A stretch of DNA of 64,000 bases from Arthrobacter sp. 135MFCol5.1 (GTDB lineage: Bacteria > Actinomycetota > Actinomycetes > Actinomycetales > Micrococcaceae), in assembly GCF_000374865.1 (NCBI RefSeq), contig NZ_KB895463.1, positions 1-64,000 of the forward strand, in the 5' to 3' direction. The position numbers and the translations under genes are program-made. This document shows positions 24,437 through 33,907 of this stretch, in pieces (positions within the stretch are counted from its first letter, which is position 1; each line of letters starts with the position of its first letter). Below the pieces are notes generated by a model that was not told the DNA's origin, searched no databases, and saw only the letters and a program-made list of their open reading frames with translations.

Positions 24437-25927
24437 CTACCCGCTGTGGCGGGCGGTCCCGACCACGGGCAGCGGCGAGGTTTCGTCCTCAAGGTGGGCT
24501 CGGCGTCGTCCGTCACCTCTCACCCACAGCCGGTATGCCAGGACCAGCAGGCCCAGCCAGGCGGCGCCCACGTAGAGGGCCACCCGGGTGTCCTCGAAAG
24601 CGCCCAGGATGGCGATCACCAGCGCCATGAAGGCAATGGTGAGGACTGACGCGGCCGGCCACCACGGTGAGGGAAATTCCGACGCCGGCAGGCCCTTCCG
24701 GGCGATTTCCCGCTTCATTGCCACGTGGGAGGCCAGGATCATCACCCACACCCACACCGTGGCGAAGGTGGCGATCGAGGCGATGACCAGGAACACGTCC
24801 TCCGGGATGACCGCGTTGAGGACCACGCCCACCAGCAGGATCCCGGCCATCATGACCACCGTCATCCAAGGGACGCCGTGGCGGGAGACTTTGCCGAACG
24901 CCGCCGGTGCGTGGCCCTGGTTGGAGAGTCCGAAGAGGATGCGCCCGGCGCCGAAGATATCGCTGTTGATCGCGGAGAGCGCGGCGGTGATCACGACGGC
25001 GTTGAGGATGTGGGGCGCCGCGGGAATGCCCAGGCCGCTGAAGATCTGGACGAAGGGGCTGCCGTCACTGCCCACCTGGTCCCACGGGAAAAGGCTCATC
25101 AGGACGCCCAGCGTCAGGACGTAGAAGAGCAGTACGCGGACCGGGACGGTGTTGACGGCCTTGGGGATGACCTTCTTGGGGTCGGCCGCTTCACCGGCGG
25201 TGATGCCAAGGGTCTCGATCCCGCCGAAGGCGAACATCACCACGGCAAAGGATGCCAGCAGGCCTTCGAAGCCGTTCGGGAACAGTCCGCCGTGGTCAAC
25301 GAGGTTGCCAAGGCCCGGTGCCACGGTTGAACCGGCGGCCTGGAACCCGAACGTGATGATCGCGGCACCGCCTGCAATCATGGAGATGATGGCGGCGACC
25401 TTGATCAGCGAGAACCAGAATTCGAGTTCGCCGAAGACCTTGACGCTGAGCAGGTTCAACGCCGCCAGGAAGCAGATGACGGCAAGGACCCAGATCCAGC
25501 GGTCCACCTGCGGGAACCAGAACCCCATGTAGATACTGAAGGCAGTGACGTCGGCGATGGCCACGATGGCCATCTCGAACACGTACGTCCAGCCGGTCAC
25601 GAAGCCGGCCAGTGGGCCAAGGTACCGTCCGGCGTACTGGCTGAAGGAACCGGACACAGGGTGCCTCACCGCCATCTCACCGAGGGCGCGCATCATCATG
25701 AACACCGCGGCGCCGCCGATGATGTAGGCGAGCAGGACGGCTGGTCCGGCTTTCTGGATGGCGGAAGCGGAGCCGTAGAAGAGGCCCGTGCCGATCGCCG
25801 ATCCCAGGGCCATGAAGCGGATGTGCCGCACGTTCAAGCCGCGGTTGAGGACGTGTCCGACGACCGCAGCCGGCTTGTGCGTTTCCGCCGCGGTTTCGGT
25901 CCGGGTTGGGGTTGAAGCTGGTTGCAT
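24437..25927 (-). CDS. APC-family amino acid permease
   Basis: A 496-residue, 12-helix transporter of the amino acid transporter (AAT) branch: [20 protein letters not shown] at helix 1, [40 protein letters not shown], and [19 protein letters not shown]. The family imports amino acids such as proline, histidine, GABA or aromatic residues by proton symport; the substrate here is not determinable. It lies 2.5 kb from the hutR gene, so histidine import is an attractive but unproven idea; only a weak half of the HutR motif was seen upstream. Confidence 0.87.
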   Translation of the reverse strand: MQPASTPTRTETAAETHKPAAVVGHVLNRGLNVRHIRFMALGSAIGTGLFYGSASAIQKAGPAVLLAYIIGGAAVFMMMRALGEMAVRHPVSGSFSQYAGRYLGPLAGFVTGWTYVFEMAIVAIADVTAFSIYMGFWFPQVDRWIWVLAVICFLAALNLLSVKVFGELEFWFSLIKVAAIISMIAGGAAIITFGFQAAGSTVAPGLGNLVDHGGLFPNGFEGLLASFAVVMFAFGGIETLGITAGEAADPKKVIPKAVNTVPVRVLLFYVLTLGVLMSLFPWDQVGSDGSPFVQIFSGLGIPAAPHILNAVVITAALSAINSDIFGAGRILFGLSNQGHAPAAFGKVSRHGVPWMTVVMMAGILLVGVVLNAVIPEDVFLVIASIATFATVWVWVMILASHVAMKREIARKGLPASEFPSPWWPAASVLTIAFMALVIAILGAFEDTRVALYVGAAWLGLLVLAYRLWVRGDGRRRAHLEDETSPLPVVGTARHSG

Positions 25928-26098
25928 GCAAATACCTTCTCGTCATTGGGAGGGGAGCCGCTAACCAGCAGACCATTTTCGCAGGCATCGTGATGAGGCT
26001 CACGGCTGGTTGCTGTCTTCGGTTCCAGACTGTCCGGGAGGTGATCAGTCGAAACCTGGCCGGGTTTGAATGTCGTACCCCCTTGCCATAGTTGGGTC

Positions 26099-27580
26099 AT
26101 GGGGAAAGCGGCGGCGGTGAGGGCATTCGAGGAGATCAGGGCTGCCCTTGCCGCGCTGGACACCGACGTGGACAGAGCTGGACGCGGATCGGTTGCCGCC
26201 ACGAAGGAGTGTGCTGACCCGTTGGCCACCCTTGTTGATGGGTGCCTCGACATCCTGGCGGGCGTCAGGGCCGTGGAGGCCATGATCGCAGGGCTGAAAG
26301 CGAAGGCCGCGGTCGCCTATGCGGAAAGTGCTTCTGCTGTTGCGGGGCCCGACGTGCCGGTGCAGGCCCATGAGATGGCGGTCGCGGCGGAAGTTGGCTG
26401 CGTCCTGGCGGTTGGACCGAGGGCGGCATCGACATTCCTGGCTACCTCGCACGCCGTTGTTACCTCGTTGCCGCGGACCCTTGCGGGGCTGCAGGCAGGG
26501 ACCCTGTCCTGGGGCCACGCGGTGGTGATGGCGGATGAGACGGCGAGCCTGGATGTGAACGGGGCTGCGGCGTTGGAGGCGCATTTCCTGGACCCGGATG
26601 CCCCCGATCCGGCGCGGGGCTGTCCCCCCGGGGAGATGCCGGCGCACCGGTTCAGGGTGAAGGCCCGCACGTGGCGGGAGCGTCACCATGCCGGGAGTAT
26701 CGAAGCCCGTCACTCCAAGGGAGTGGCAGAACGGCGGGTGGAGTACAGGCCGGACCGGGACGGCATGGCCTGGCTGTCCGCATACCTGCCCGCCGGCCAA
26801 GCCTCGGCAGTCTGGGACCGGCTCACCTCCGAGGCTCGCAGCATGCAGGGTACTGAGGAAGGTCGCACGCTATCCCAGTTGCGGGCTGACAACTACGCCT
26901 CGTCGCTGCTGGCTACCTTCCCCGCAGGCAGCGGGGGATGCCAGGCCGCTGAGCGCCCTTTCTCCGGGATCCGCGCTCAGGTGCTGGTCACTGTCCCGGT
27001 GTTCTCGCTGATGGGCTTCACCGATGAACCGGCGGTCCTGGACGGGTACGGTCCCATTCCACCGTCGATGTCACGGGCCCTGGTGGCCGAGGGGGCGGGG
27101 TCGTTCTACCGGGTGCTGGTGGATCCGAGGGACGGTGCACCGCTGGAAATCGGGCGGACCAGCTATCGGCTGACCAAGGCCATGCGGGCTTGGCTGCGGA
27201 TGCGGGACGGAAAATGCCCGTTTCCCGGGTGCAGCAACCATTCCCTCGACAACGACGCCGACCATCTCCTCAGCTGGGCCAAGGGCGGTGCCACCGGGAT
27301 CAGCAACCTCGGTCAGCCCTGCCCCAAACACCACAGGCTCCGGCATACCACGGCCTGGAAACCCACGACTGCCGGCAAAAACAAACCACCCGGCTGGATT
27401 TCACCCTCCGGTCGCCGCTACAGCAGCGAGCACCAGGACTGGGAACCACCCCACTGGTCAACCCATTGTCCGCCCTCACAGGGAACGTCGTTGGCGCGGG
27501 CGGGAACCATCGATATAGTGCGCCACCACGGATCTCCCTGGGAAAACGCGTTGTCCCGCTACCTCGAGGCTCCACCCTGA
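26099..27580 (+). CDS. DUF222/13E12 protein with HNH endonuclease motif
   Basis: A 493-residue protein. N-terminal DUF222 domain (FEEIRAALAALDTDVD, ILAGVRAVEAMIAGLKAKAA) followed by the HNH region at about 375-420: RDGKCPFPGCSNHSLDNDAD, then HLLSWAKGGATGISNLGQPC and PKHHRLRH. Zinc-binding Cys pairs and the HNH histidines are present, so the nuclease may be active. These proteins are multi-copy in actinobacteria, with unknown function; some are linked to mobile DNA, but no element is visible around this one. ATG at 26099 is picked over the upstream in-frame 26066 because the domain starts there. Confidence 0.82.
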   Translation: MGKAAAVRAFEEIRAALAALDTDVDRAGRGSVAATKECADPLATLVDGCLDILAGVRAVEAMIAGLKAKAAVAYAESASAVAGPDVPVQAHEMAVAAEVGCVLAVGPRAASTFLATSHAVVTSLPRTLAGLQAGTLSWGHAVVMADETASLDVNGAAALEAHFLDPDAPDPARGCPPGEMPAHRFRVKARTWRERHHAGSIEARHSKGVAERRVEYRPDRDGMAWLSAYLPAGQASAVWDRLTSEARSMQGTEEGRTLSQLRADNYASSLLATFPAGSGGCQAAERPFSGIRAQVLVTVPVFSLMGFTDEPAVLDGYGPIPPSMSRALVAEGAGSFYRVLVDPRDGAPLEIGRTSYRLTKAMRAWLRMRDGKCPFPGCSNHSLDNDADHLLSWAKGGATGISNLGQPCPKHHRLRHTTAWKPTTAGKNKPPGWISPSGRRYSSEHQDWEPPHWSTHCPPSQGTSLARAGTIDIVRHHGSPWENALSRYLEAPP

Positions 27581-27721
27581 CCAGGCTGGAACCGGCCCCG
27601 TGCCTTGCCTCCTCCGAGATCAGTGCGCTCCTCCGTGACCGCAGATTCGGGACCCGTTGCGGTCAGACCCTGCACTTTTCGGGCGCTTCCTCTTCAATAC
27701 CCTGTGCTCTTCACGCTGGCA

Positions 27722-28312
27722 TCAATTCCGCCAGGTACCGGCTGCGTCCCGCGCTGCACCTTCGATTTCGGCGCGGTGCGCCGCCCACTCTTCGGGTGTC
27801 CTGGACGTCAGGTTCGGGTCCCCTGGACGCTGGCCGACGGTCGCGTCAATCAGTTCACGGAGTATGTCCGCGTGGCCCAGATGGTGGGCACGTTCAGCAA
27901 CCATATGGACGAGAATCTGCTGCAGGGTAACCTGGCGGCGCTCCTCCGGCCACCACGGCACGGAGCCTGGAGCGTCGAGCGGCAGAGCCTCGATGGTCGC
28001 GTCGCTGTGCGTTCCTGCGAAGCGGTGGAGTTCGACGATGTCTTCGAATGACTCGCCAGCCGTTACCCACATGTCTGCGTCCGGGCGGCCGCCGTCCTCG
28101 AGCCACGGCAGGTGGCGCCCACTGGGCCGGCCGAAGACCACGCCGAAGTAGTCCAACTCCACGCTGGCAACGTGTTTGACCAGTCCCAACAGGTTGGTGC
28201 CCGTTGGCGTGAGGGGCCGGCGCATGTCGTAATCGCCCAGTCCGTCCAGCTTGCCCAACAGGTTGTCCCGCCGGATCCGGAGGTACGTGTGCAGGGTTTC
28301 TTTCCCGTCCAT
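27722..28312 (-). CDS. DinB/DUF664 family protein
   Basis: A 196-residue four-helix-bundle protein. The opening TLHTYLRIRRDNLLGKLDGL and the segment LVKHVASVELDYFGVVFGRP supply one metal-ligand helix; LQQILVHMVAERAHHLGHAD supplies the other (His triad). DinB/DUF664 members in actinobacteria include mycothiol-dependent transferases and thus may act in thiol detoxification. ATG at 28312 starts the domain. It is divergent from hutR and shares its promoter region, including two HutR-like sites. Confidence 0.8.
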   Translation of the reverse strand: MDGKETLHTYLRIRRDNLLGKLDGLGDYDMRRPLTPTGTNLLGLVKHVASVELDYFGVVFGRPSGRHLPWLEDGGRPDADMWVTAGESFEDIVELHRFAGTHSDATIEALPLDAPGSVPWWPEERRQVTLQQILVHMVAERAHHLGHADILRELIDATVGQRPGDPNLTSRTPEEWAAHRAEIEGAARDAAGTWRN

Positions 28313-28373
28313 GGTCCGGACTCTACCGAAACGTGGATGATTCGGCACCGTAAGCTGCGCTGGGCAGGCCAGC

Positions 28374-28390
28374 GTCTGGTATACCGGACA
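28374..28390. promoter_or_regulatory. HutR-like operator 1 (before hutR)
   Basis: GTCTGGTATACCGGACA matches the HutR motif known from Corynebacterium (TCTG-WW-AT-W-CCAGA), with CCGGA replacing CCAGA. It lies 62 bases before the divergent DinB-family start and 96 before hutR. Confidence 0.65.
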
Positions 28391-28440
28391 CATTGAATTG
28401 CGGCGGTGCCGTAAGCGGAAAGGGCAGCCGTCACACTGAA

Positions 28441-28457
28441 GTACGGGATACCGGACA
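28441..28457. promoter_or_regulatory. HutR-like operator 2 (before hutR)
   Basis: GTACGGGATACCGGACA has the same palindromic frame as operator 1, 67 bases further on and 29 before the hutR start. Two sites in this gap suggest autoregulation. Confidence 0.6.
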
Positions 28458-28485
28458 GAGCTAGCCAGAAAGACCATTTGAGCCC

Positions 28486-29355
28486 ATGAGCACTGCACTA
28501 AGCGCCGCATCACGGGGCGCCGAAAGACCGGGCGCCGAAACACGAGCCGAAGCCCACGCGCCCCGCGCTGCGGTCAAAGCATCCTCAAAAGTCCCTGCTG
28601 CGGAAAATACCCTCCGCATCCTCAAGTTGCTGGCCTCCCGGCGCGGGCCAATGGCGGCCTCCCAGATCGCGTCCAGCCTGAACCTTCCCCGGTCGAGTGT
28701 TTACCACTTGCTGGGCGTCATGGAGGCGAACGGCTTCGTCCTCCATTTGCATGAGGAGCAACGCTACGGGCTGGGCATCAGCGCCTTCGAACTCAGTTCC
28801 GCCTATTCACGGCAGGAACCTTTGTCGCGGCTGGGCCGCCCCCTCCTCGCGAGCCTCGTGGATGCCATCGGTGAGAGCGCCCACCTGGCAGTGCTGCACG
28901 GCCGCGATGTCCTGTACATCGTGGAGGAACGGGCCAAGAACCGTCCGTCGCTGGTGACCGACGTCGGCGTCCGCCTTCCCAGCCACCTCACCGCCAGCGG
29001 ACGCGCCATCCTTGCCGCGCTGCCCAAATCGCAAGTACGCGCGCTCTACCCGAACGCCGCCGCCTTCACCGCCCGGCATGAGGTGGTGGGGGCCATCATG
29101 AAATACTCCGCGTTGTCCTCGCACCTGGACCACGTTCGCCAGCGGGGGTACGCCACCGAACACGGAGAGGTTACGCCGGGTTTCGGCTCCATTGCCGCTG
29201 CCGTGACAGACCACTTGGGATGGCCAACTGCGGCCGTGGCAGTGACCTTCCTCGAGGACAAGCTGCCTGCGCAGGAGTGGCCGGTACTGGCCGCCCGCGT
29301 CCGGAAGGTGGCTGACGAACTGTCGGTCCGGCTCCACGGCCGGCCCGGCAAGTAG
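28486..29355 (+). CDS. hutR: IclR-family regulator of histidine utilisation (HutR)
   Basis: A 289-residue IclR regulator. After a disordered 35-residue lead come the winged helix-turn-helix (NTLRILKLLASRRGPMAASQ, then ASSLNLPRSSVYHLLGVMEA) and the effector domain (LGRPLLASLVDAIGESAHLA, VGVRLPSHLTASGRAILAAL). It precedes hutU by 240 bases, and a shared operator appears before hutR (twice), hutU and hutG. In corynebacteria the IclR-type HutR activates hut genes with such a motif. The effector, likely urocanate or histidine, is inferred. Confidence 0.82.
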   Translation: MSTALSAASRGAERPGAETRAEAHAPRAAVKASSKVPAAENTLRILKLLASRRGPMAASQIASSLNLPRSSVYHLLGVMEANGFVLHLHEEQRYGLGISAFELSSAYSRQEPLSRLGRPLLASLVDAIGESAHLAVLHGRDVLYIVEERAKNRPSLVTDVGVRLPSHLTASGRAILAALPKSQVRALYPNAAAFTARHEVVGAIMKYSALSSHLDHVRQRGYATEHGEVTPGFGSIAAAVTDHLGWPTAAVAVTFLEDKLPAQEWPVLAARVRKVADELSVRLHGRPGK

Positions 29356-29481
29356 TCCGCCCTGCTGCCGCCCGGCAGGCCGGCCAGGCAGCCGCCGCCC
29401 GGCAATCCCCAGGCGTTCCCGGGGCCCCGGAGCGCCCCTGTTTGTTCCGCTCCGCAAACCCTTGCAACTGGATGCCGCGCA

Positions 29482-29499
29482 TGTCTGGAATACCGGACA
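29482..29499. promoter_or_regulatory. HutR-like operator (before hutU)
   Basis: TGTCTGGAATACCGGACA is a near-perfect palindrome and the best match in the window to the HutR motif. It is centred 105 bases before the hutU ATG, where an activator would sit upstream of a promoter for hutUH. Confidence 0.7.
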
Positions 29500-29595
29500 G
29501 CACCCCAACGAAACCCCTGTGAAGCCCGTCCACCAAGGGCTTTAGTTGATACAGAACTTCTTTCCTCCAACAGACACCACCCGAAGGAGCCCATC

Positions 29596-31314
29596 ATGGC
29601 ACCCGCCGATTTCACCACCGGTGCCCGCCCGGTCAAAGCAGCCCGCGGCACCGAGCTCACCGCAAAGTCATGGCAGACCGAAGCGCCGCTGCGCATGCTC
29701 ATGAACAACCTGGACCCCGAGGTCGCCGAGCGCCCGGACGACCTGGTGGTCTACGGCGGCACCGGCCGCGCCGTCCGCTCCTGGGCCGCGTTCGACGCCA
29801 TCACCCGCACGCTGGAAACCATGGAAAAGGATGAGACCCTCCTGGTCCAGTCCGGCAAGCCGGTCGGCGTCTTCCGCACCCACGAATGGGCCCCGCGAGT
29901 GCTGCTGGCCAACTCCAACCTCGTCGGCGACTGGGCCAACTGGCCCGAGTTCCGCCGGCTCGAGGCCGAGGGCCTGATGATGTACGGCCAGATGACCGCC
30001 GGGTCCTGGATCTACATCGGCACCCAAGGCATCCTGCAGGGCACGTTCGAAACGTTCGCCGCGATTGCCCGCAAGCTCACCGGGGACGAAAACGGAACTC
30101 TCGCCGGCACGCTGACCCTCACCGGCGGCTGCGGCGGCATGGGTGGCGCCCAGCCGCTCGCCGTCACCCTGAACGACGGCGCCTGCCTGATTGTCGACGT
30201 CGACGAAACCCGCCTGCGCCGGCGGGCCGGCAAGCGCTACCTCGACGAGGTCGAAACCGACCTCGATACCGCCATCGCCAAGGTCCTCAAGGCCAAGGAG
30301 GAACGCCGCGGCTGGTCCGTGGGCCATGTTGGCAACGCCGCCGAGGTTTTCCCCGAGATCCTGCGCCGCCACAAGGCCGGCGAGCTCACCGTCGATATCG
30401 TCACCGACCAGACCTCCGCGCACGATCCCCTGAGCTACCTGCCCGAAGGAATCACGGTCGAGGAATGGCACCGCGAGGCAGCCGCGGACCCGGAAGGCTT
30501 CACCAAGAAGGCCCAGGCCTCCATGGCCCGCCACGTCCAGGCCATGGTCGAATTCCAGGACGCCGGCGCCGAGGTCTTTGACTACGGCAACTCCATCCGT
30601 GACGAGGCCCGCAAGGGCGGCTACGCGCGGGCCTTCGAGTTCCCCGGCTTCGTTCCGGCCTATATCCGGCCCCTGTTCTGCGAGGGCCTGGGCCCGTTCC
30701 GCTGGGTGGCCCTCTCGGGCGACCCTGAGGACATCCGCGTTACGGATGAGGCCATCAAGGAACTCTTCCCCGAGAACAAGCACCTGCACCGCTGGATCGA
30801 CGCCGCCCAGGAGCGGGTGGAATTCGAGGGCCTCCCCGCCCGCATCTGCTGGCTCGGCTACGGCGAACGCGCCAAGGCCGGCCTGCTGTTCAACCAGCTG
30901 GTCAAGGAGGGCAAGGTCAAGGCGCCCATCGTGATCGGCCGCGACCACCTGGATTCCGGCTCCGTTGCCTCCCCGTACCGCGAGACCGAGGCCATGGCTG
31001 ACGGCTCGGACGCGATCGCGGACTGGCCGCTGTTGAACGCCCTGCTCAACACTGCCTCCGGAGCCACCTGGGTGTCACTGCACCACGGCGGCGGAGTGGG
31101 CATCGGCCGCTCCATCCACGCCGGGCAGGTGTCCGTTGCCGACGGCACCGACCTCGCAGCCGAAAAGCTTGAGCGCCTCCTCACCAACGATCCCGGCATG
31201 GGCGTGATCCGCCACGCCGACGCCGGCTACGAACGAGCCCTTGACGTCGCCAAGGAACGCGGCGTCCGAATCCCCATGCAAGAGTCCGCCGACTCCGCAG
31301 CAGCAACGAACTAG
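29596..31314 (+). CDS. hutU: urocanate hydratase (HutU)
   Basis: Adds water to urocanate to give imidazolonepropionate, the second step of histidine breakdown. The 572-residue length is normal for HutU. Clear signatures are [22 protein letters not shown] opening ([20 protein letters not shown]), [60 protein letters not shown] for NAD+, and the ending [20 protein letters not shown]. An AAGGAG site precedes the ATG. Nine bases separate it from hutH. No imidazolonepropionase (hutI) gene is in the window. Confidence 0.96.
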   Translation: MAPADFTTGARPVKAARGTELTAKSWQTEAPLRMLMNNLDPEVAERPDDLVVYGGTGRAVRSWAAFDAITRTLETMEKDETLLVQSGKPVGVFRTHEWAPRVLLANSNLVGDWANWPEFRRLEAEGLMMYGQMTAGSWIYIGTQGILQGTFETFAAIARKLTGDENGTLAGTLTLTGGCGGMGGAQPLAVTLNDGACLIVDVDETRLRRRAGKRYLDEVETDLDTAIAKVLKAKEERRGWSVGHVGNAAEVFPEILRRHKAGELTVDIVTDQTSAHDPLSYLPEGITVEEWHREAAADPEGFTKKAQASMARHVQAMVEFQDAGAEVFDYGNSIRDEARKGGYARAFEFPGFVPAYIRPLFCEGLGPFRWVALSGDPEDIRVTDEAIKELFPENKHLHRWIDAAQERVEFEGLPARICWLGYGERAKAGLLFNQLVKEGKVKAPIVIGRDHLDSGSVASPYRETEAMADGSDAIADWPLLNALLNTASGATWVSLHHGGGVGIGRSIHAGQVSVADGTDLAAEKLERLLTNDPGMGVIRHADAGYERALDVAKERGVRIPMQESADSAAATN

Positions 31315-31323
31315 GACTATCCG

Positions 31324-32916
31324 ATGACCCTAACGACCCACTCACCGCTGACCGTCACCCTCGGCTCCAACGGCGTCACTGCCCAGGACGTGCTCGCCGT
31401 CGCCCGCCATGACGCCAAAGTGGCCATCGCTCCGGATGCCCTGGAGGCCGTGGCCCAGGTCCGCGCCCACATCGACAGCCTCGCGTCCAGCGACGTCCCG
31501 GCTTACGGGATCTCCACAGGCTTCGGTGCCCTGGCCAACCGCCACATCCCCAATGACCTGCGCACCCAACTGCAGAAGTCCCTGATCCGCAGCCACGCCG
31601 CCGGCATGGGCCCGGCCGTGGAACGCGAAGTGGTCCGTGGCATCATGTTCCTGCGCGCCAAGACCCTCGCCTCCGGCCGAACCGGCGTCCGCCCCGTGGT
31701 GCTGCAAACCATGGTGGACGTGCTGAACGCCGGGATCACCCCGGTGGTCCGCGAGTTCGGCTCGCTCGGCTGCTCCGGCGACCTCGCTCCGCTGTCCCAC
31801 TGCGCCCTGGTGCTGATGGGTGAAGGCGAAGCGGAAGGGCCCGACGGCGTCACATACGGCGGGCGCGGAGAGCGGACTGTCGCCGAGCTGCTTGCAGACC
31901 ACGGCATCGAGCCGGTCACCCTGGCCGAGAAGGAAGGGCTGGCGCTGGTCAACGGCACCGAGGGCATGCTGGGCATGCTCCTGATGGCCATTGCCGACCT
32001 CCGCCAGCTGCTGGCGACGGCGGACATTACCGCCGCGCTCAGCGTTGAGGCGCTGCTGGGCACCGACCAGGTGTTCGTTCCCGAACTGCACGCCGCGCTG
32101 CGCCCGCATCCCGGCCAGGCTGCCAGTGCCGACAACATGCTGCGCGTGCTCTCGGACTCGCCGATTGTTGCGTCCCACAAGGAGGGTGACTCCCGTGTGC
32201 AGGATGCCTACTCGCTGCGCTGCGCCCCGCAGGTTGCCGGTGCCGTCCGTGACACCGTCGACCATGCGGAACTCGTGGCAACCCGCGAACTGGCCGCGGC
32301 TATCGACAACCCGGTGGTCCTGCCCGACGGCCGCGTGAGCTCAAACGGCAATTTCCACGGCGCCCCGGTGGCTTATGTCCTGGACTACCTTGCCATTGCC
32401 GTCGCGGACCTCAGCTCCATCGCCGAACGCCGGACCGACCGGATGCTTGATCCCGCCCGATCGCACGGCCTTCCCGCGTTCCTGGCCTCCGATCCCGGCG
32501 TGGACTCGGGGCTGATGATTGCCCAGTACACCCAGGCAGGCCTGGTGTCGGACAACAAGCGGCTGGCTGTGCCGGCGTCGGTGGATTCCATTCCAAGCTC
32601 CGCCATGCAGGAGGACCACGTCTCCATGGGCTGGCACGCGGCGCGGAAGCTGCGCAAGGCAGTGGAGAACCTCCGGCGGGTCCTGGCCATCGAGCTGGTG
32701 ACGTCTGCGCGGGCCTTGGATATCCGCACGCAGCTTTCCGGTGGGGAGCTCACGCCGGGCCCGGCGGGCACCGCCGTCGTGGCCGCCCTTCGCGCCGTGG
32801 TGGAGGGCCCGGGGACGGACCGTTTCCTGTCTCCGGAATTGGAGGCGGCGGACCGGCTGGTTGCCTCCGGGGAAGTGCGACGGGCGGCCGAATCCGCCGT
32901 CGGCTTCCTGGCCTGA
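31324..32916 (+). CDS. hutH: histidine ammonia-lyase (HutH)
   Basis: Converts L-histidine to urocanate and ammonia. The 530-residue protein has the usual YGISTGFGALANR strand and, at residues 150-152, the tripeptide CSG (in FGSLGCSGDLAPLSH) that forms the MIO prosthetic group. Most lyases have ASG there; the Cys variant is also known in streptomycete HutH. GTEGMLGMLLMAIADLRQLL and SSNGNFHGAPVAYVLDYLAI are further family marks. It is the second gene of the hutUH operon. Confidence 0.95.
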   Translation: MTLTTHSPLTVTLGSNGVTAQDVLAVARHDAKVAIAPDALEAVAQVRAHIDSLASSDVPAYGISTGFGALANRHIPNDLRTQLQKSLIRSHAAGMGPAVEREVVRGIMFLRAKTLASGRTGVRPVVLQTMVDVLNAGITPVVREFGSLGCSGDLAPLSHCALVLMGEGEAEGPDGVTYGGRGERTVAELLADHGIEPVTLAEKEGLALVNGTEGMLGMLLMAIADLRQLLATADITAALSVEALLGTDQVFVPELHAALRPHPGQAASADNMLRVLSDSPIVASHKEGDSRVQDAYSLRCAPQVAGAVRDTVDHAELVATRELAAAIDNPVVLPDGRVSSNGNFHGAPVAYVLDYLAIAVADLSSIAERRTDRMLDPARSHGLPAFLASDPGVDSGLMIAQYTQAGLVSDNKRLAVPASVDSIPSSAMQEDHVSMGWHAARKLRKAVENLRRVLAIELVTSARALDIRTQLSGGELTPGPAGTAVVAALRAVVEGPGTDRFLSPELEAADRLVASGEVRRAAESAVGFLA

Positions 32917-33079
32917 AAACCGAAGGATCTTCAGTACCTGCTGCACTCCGGTCCGAAGTGCGGAATATCCGGCGACACTGCCAGTAGCGGGGTCCGGAGT
33001 GTAGTAGAACTGATGGTGTAGCGAAAGTCACATCAACGACGCTGTGGCAGCAGAACAATACAAAGGGGTAGAAGTTCAC

Positions 33080-33325
33080 ATGAAAGCACGTGGGGCAGTC
33101 CTGTCCAGGCGCAACGCCCATTCCGCCGCGGTATCCAACTGGAAGGCCCTCAAGGCCGGGGACCGCGTCGAAATCATCAAGCATGCGCATGTGGTGGCAG
33201 CCGGGGAAGTGGAAGAGGTGTCGCAGAGCGGCAACGTCCTCTGGCTGGTGCCGGCCGGACCGTCAGACCTGTCGGAAAAGCAGCTCTTCCTTAAGTCCGA
33301 CGGCGTCCAGGTCCGCCTCGCCTGA
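33080..33325 (+). CDS. 81-residue protein, unknown function
   Basis: Small protein with a compact beta-rich pattern: WKALKAGDRVEIIKHAHVVA, then GEVEEVSQSGNVLWLVPAGP and a final SDGVQVRLA strand, suggesting an SH3-like barrel. No signal peptide. ATG at 33080 fits a weak AAAGGGG site; an in-frame GTG at 33044 is less likely. Its transcription ends at a strong terminator 20 bases after the stop. It lies downstream of hutH but is probably transcribed separately. Confidence 0.72.
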   Translation: MKARGAVLSRRNAHSAAVSNWKALKAGDRVEIIKHAHVVAAGEVEEVSQSGNVLWLVPAGPSDLSEKQLFLKSDGVQVRLA

Positions 33326-33344
33326 AGGCCGCACCCGCTAGACA

Positions 33345-33390
33345 AAAGAATCCCCGCAGCGCCTTACGGCACTGCGGGGATTCTTTCTTT
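33345..33390 (+). terminator. intrinsic terminator
   Basis: AAAGAATCCCCGCAG (33345-33359) pairs perfectly with CTGCGGGGATTCTTT (33372-33386) across a 12-base loop and is followed by CTTT. It is the strongest terminator in the region, and may serve the convergent gene ending at 33438 as well. Confidence 0.85.
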
Positions 33391-33437
33391 GGCTCCAAGC
33401 GTTCGTCCGGTGGCCCGGGGGCCGCGCAGCCGGGAAA

Positions 33438-33698
33438 TCAGGCCGCGACGGATTCGTAGGTCTCGCCAAAGGGGACGGATTCGTCCAGGGCCACCGTGTA
33501 GCGTCCCGGGTGCAGCCTGGTCACCAGGATGCCGCAGGCGGCGTCCTTCGCTGCCACCTCAATCAACTCGGCTACCGCCTCTTCCAGCCCGGAGTGGACC
33601 TCGCTGGCGCTGGAGAACTCGAGGCTGATGGACCGGAGTTCCGGGCCTTCGGCGGTTTTGGCAGCGGCGGGGACGCGCTCCAAAGTGCTTGTGATCAT
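33438..33698 (-). CDS. 86-residue protein, unknown function
   Basis: Alternating helix and strand segments (LRSISLEFSSASEVHSGLEE, AVAELIEVAAKDAACGILVT, RLHPGRYTVALDESVPFGE). The core is hydrophobic and looks folded. No domain is recognised. It is convergent with the gene at 33080, sharing a terminator, and divergent from the fumarylacetoacetase-family gene, with a 209-base gap. Confidence 0.68.
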   Translation of the reverse strand: MITSTLERVPAAAKTAEGPELRSISLEFSSASEVHSGLEEAVAELIEVAAKDAACGILVTRLHPGRYTVALDESVPFGETYESVAA

Positions 33699-33907
33699 GT
33701 ACTGAACTTTCTGTGTTTCGTGCCGGGTGGCTCCGCTATTCTAACGATCAGTATCCATATATGTCAGATGACTGCCCTCCTGAACCACTAGAGAGGCAGT
33801 CACAAAGCGTTCGTTCCGCGGCGCCGGACGGAATCAACGACCATGGAAGCGGGCACCGCCAGGGCCCCATCCAGCAGTCCCGCCCCCACACCTTGAGGAG
33901 ATTCGGT

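Noticed and set aside
26016..26031. TCTTCGGTTCCAGA upstream of the amino-acid permease
   Set aside because: Only the right half of the HutR motif matches; too weak to claim histidine control.
32956..32976. Palindrome-like GTGCGGAATATCCGGCGACA after hutH, resembling the HutR operator
   Set aside because: Compared with the four proposed sites it has an extra base at the centre, which breaks the spacing.
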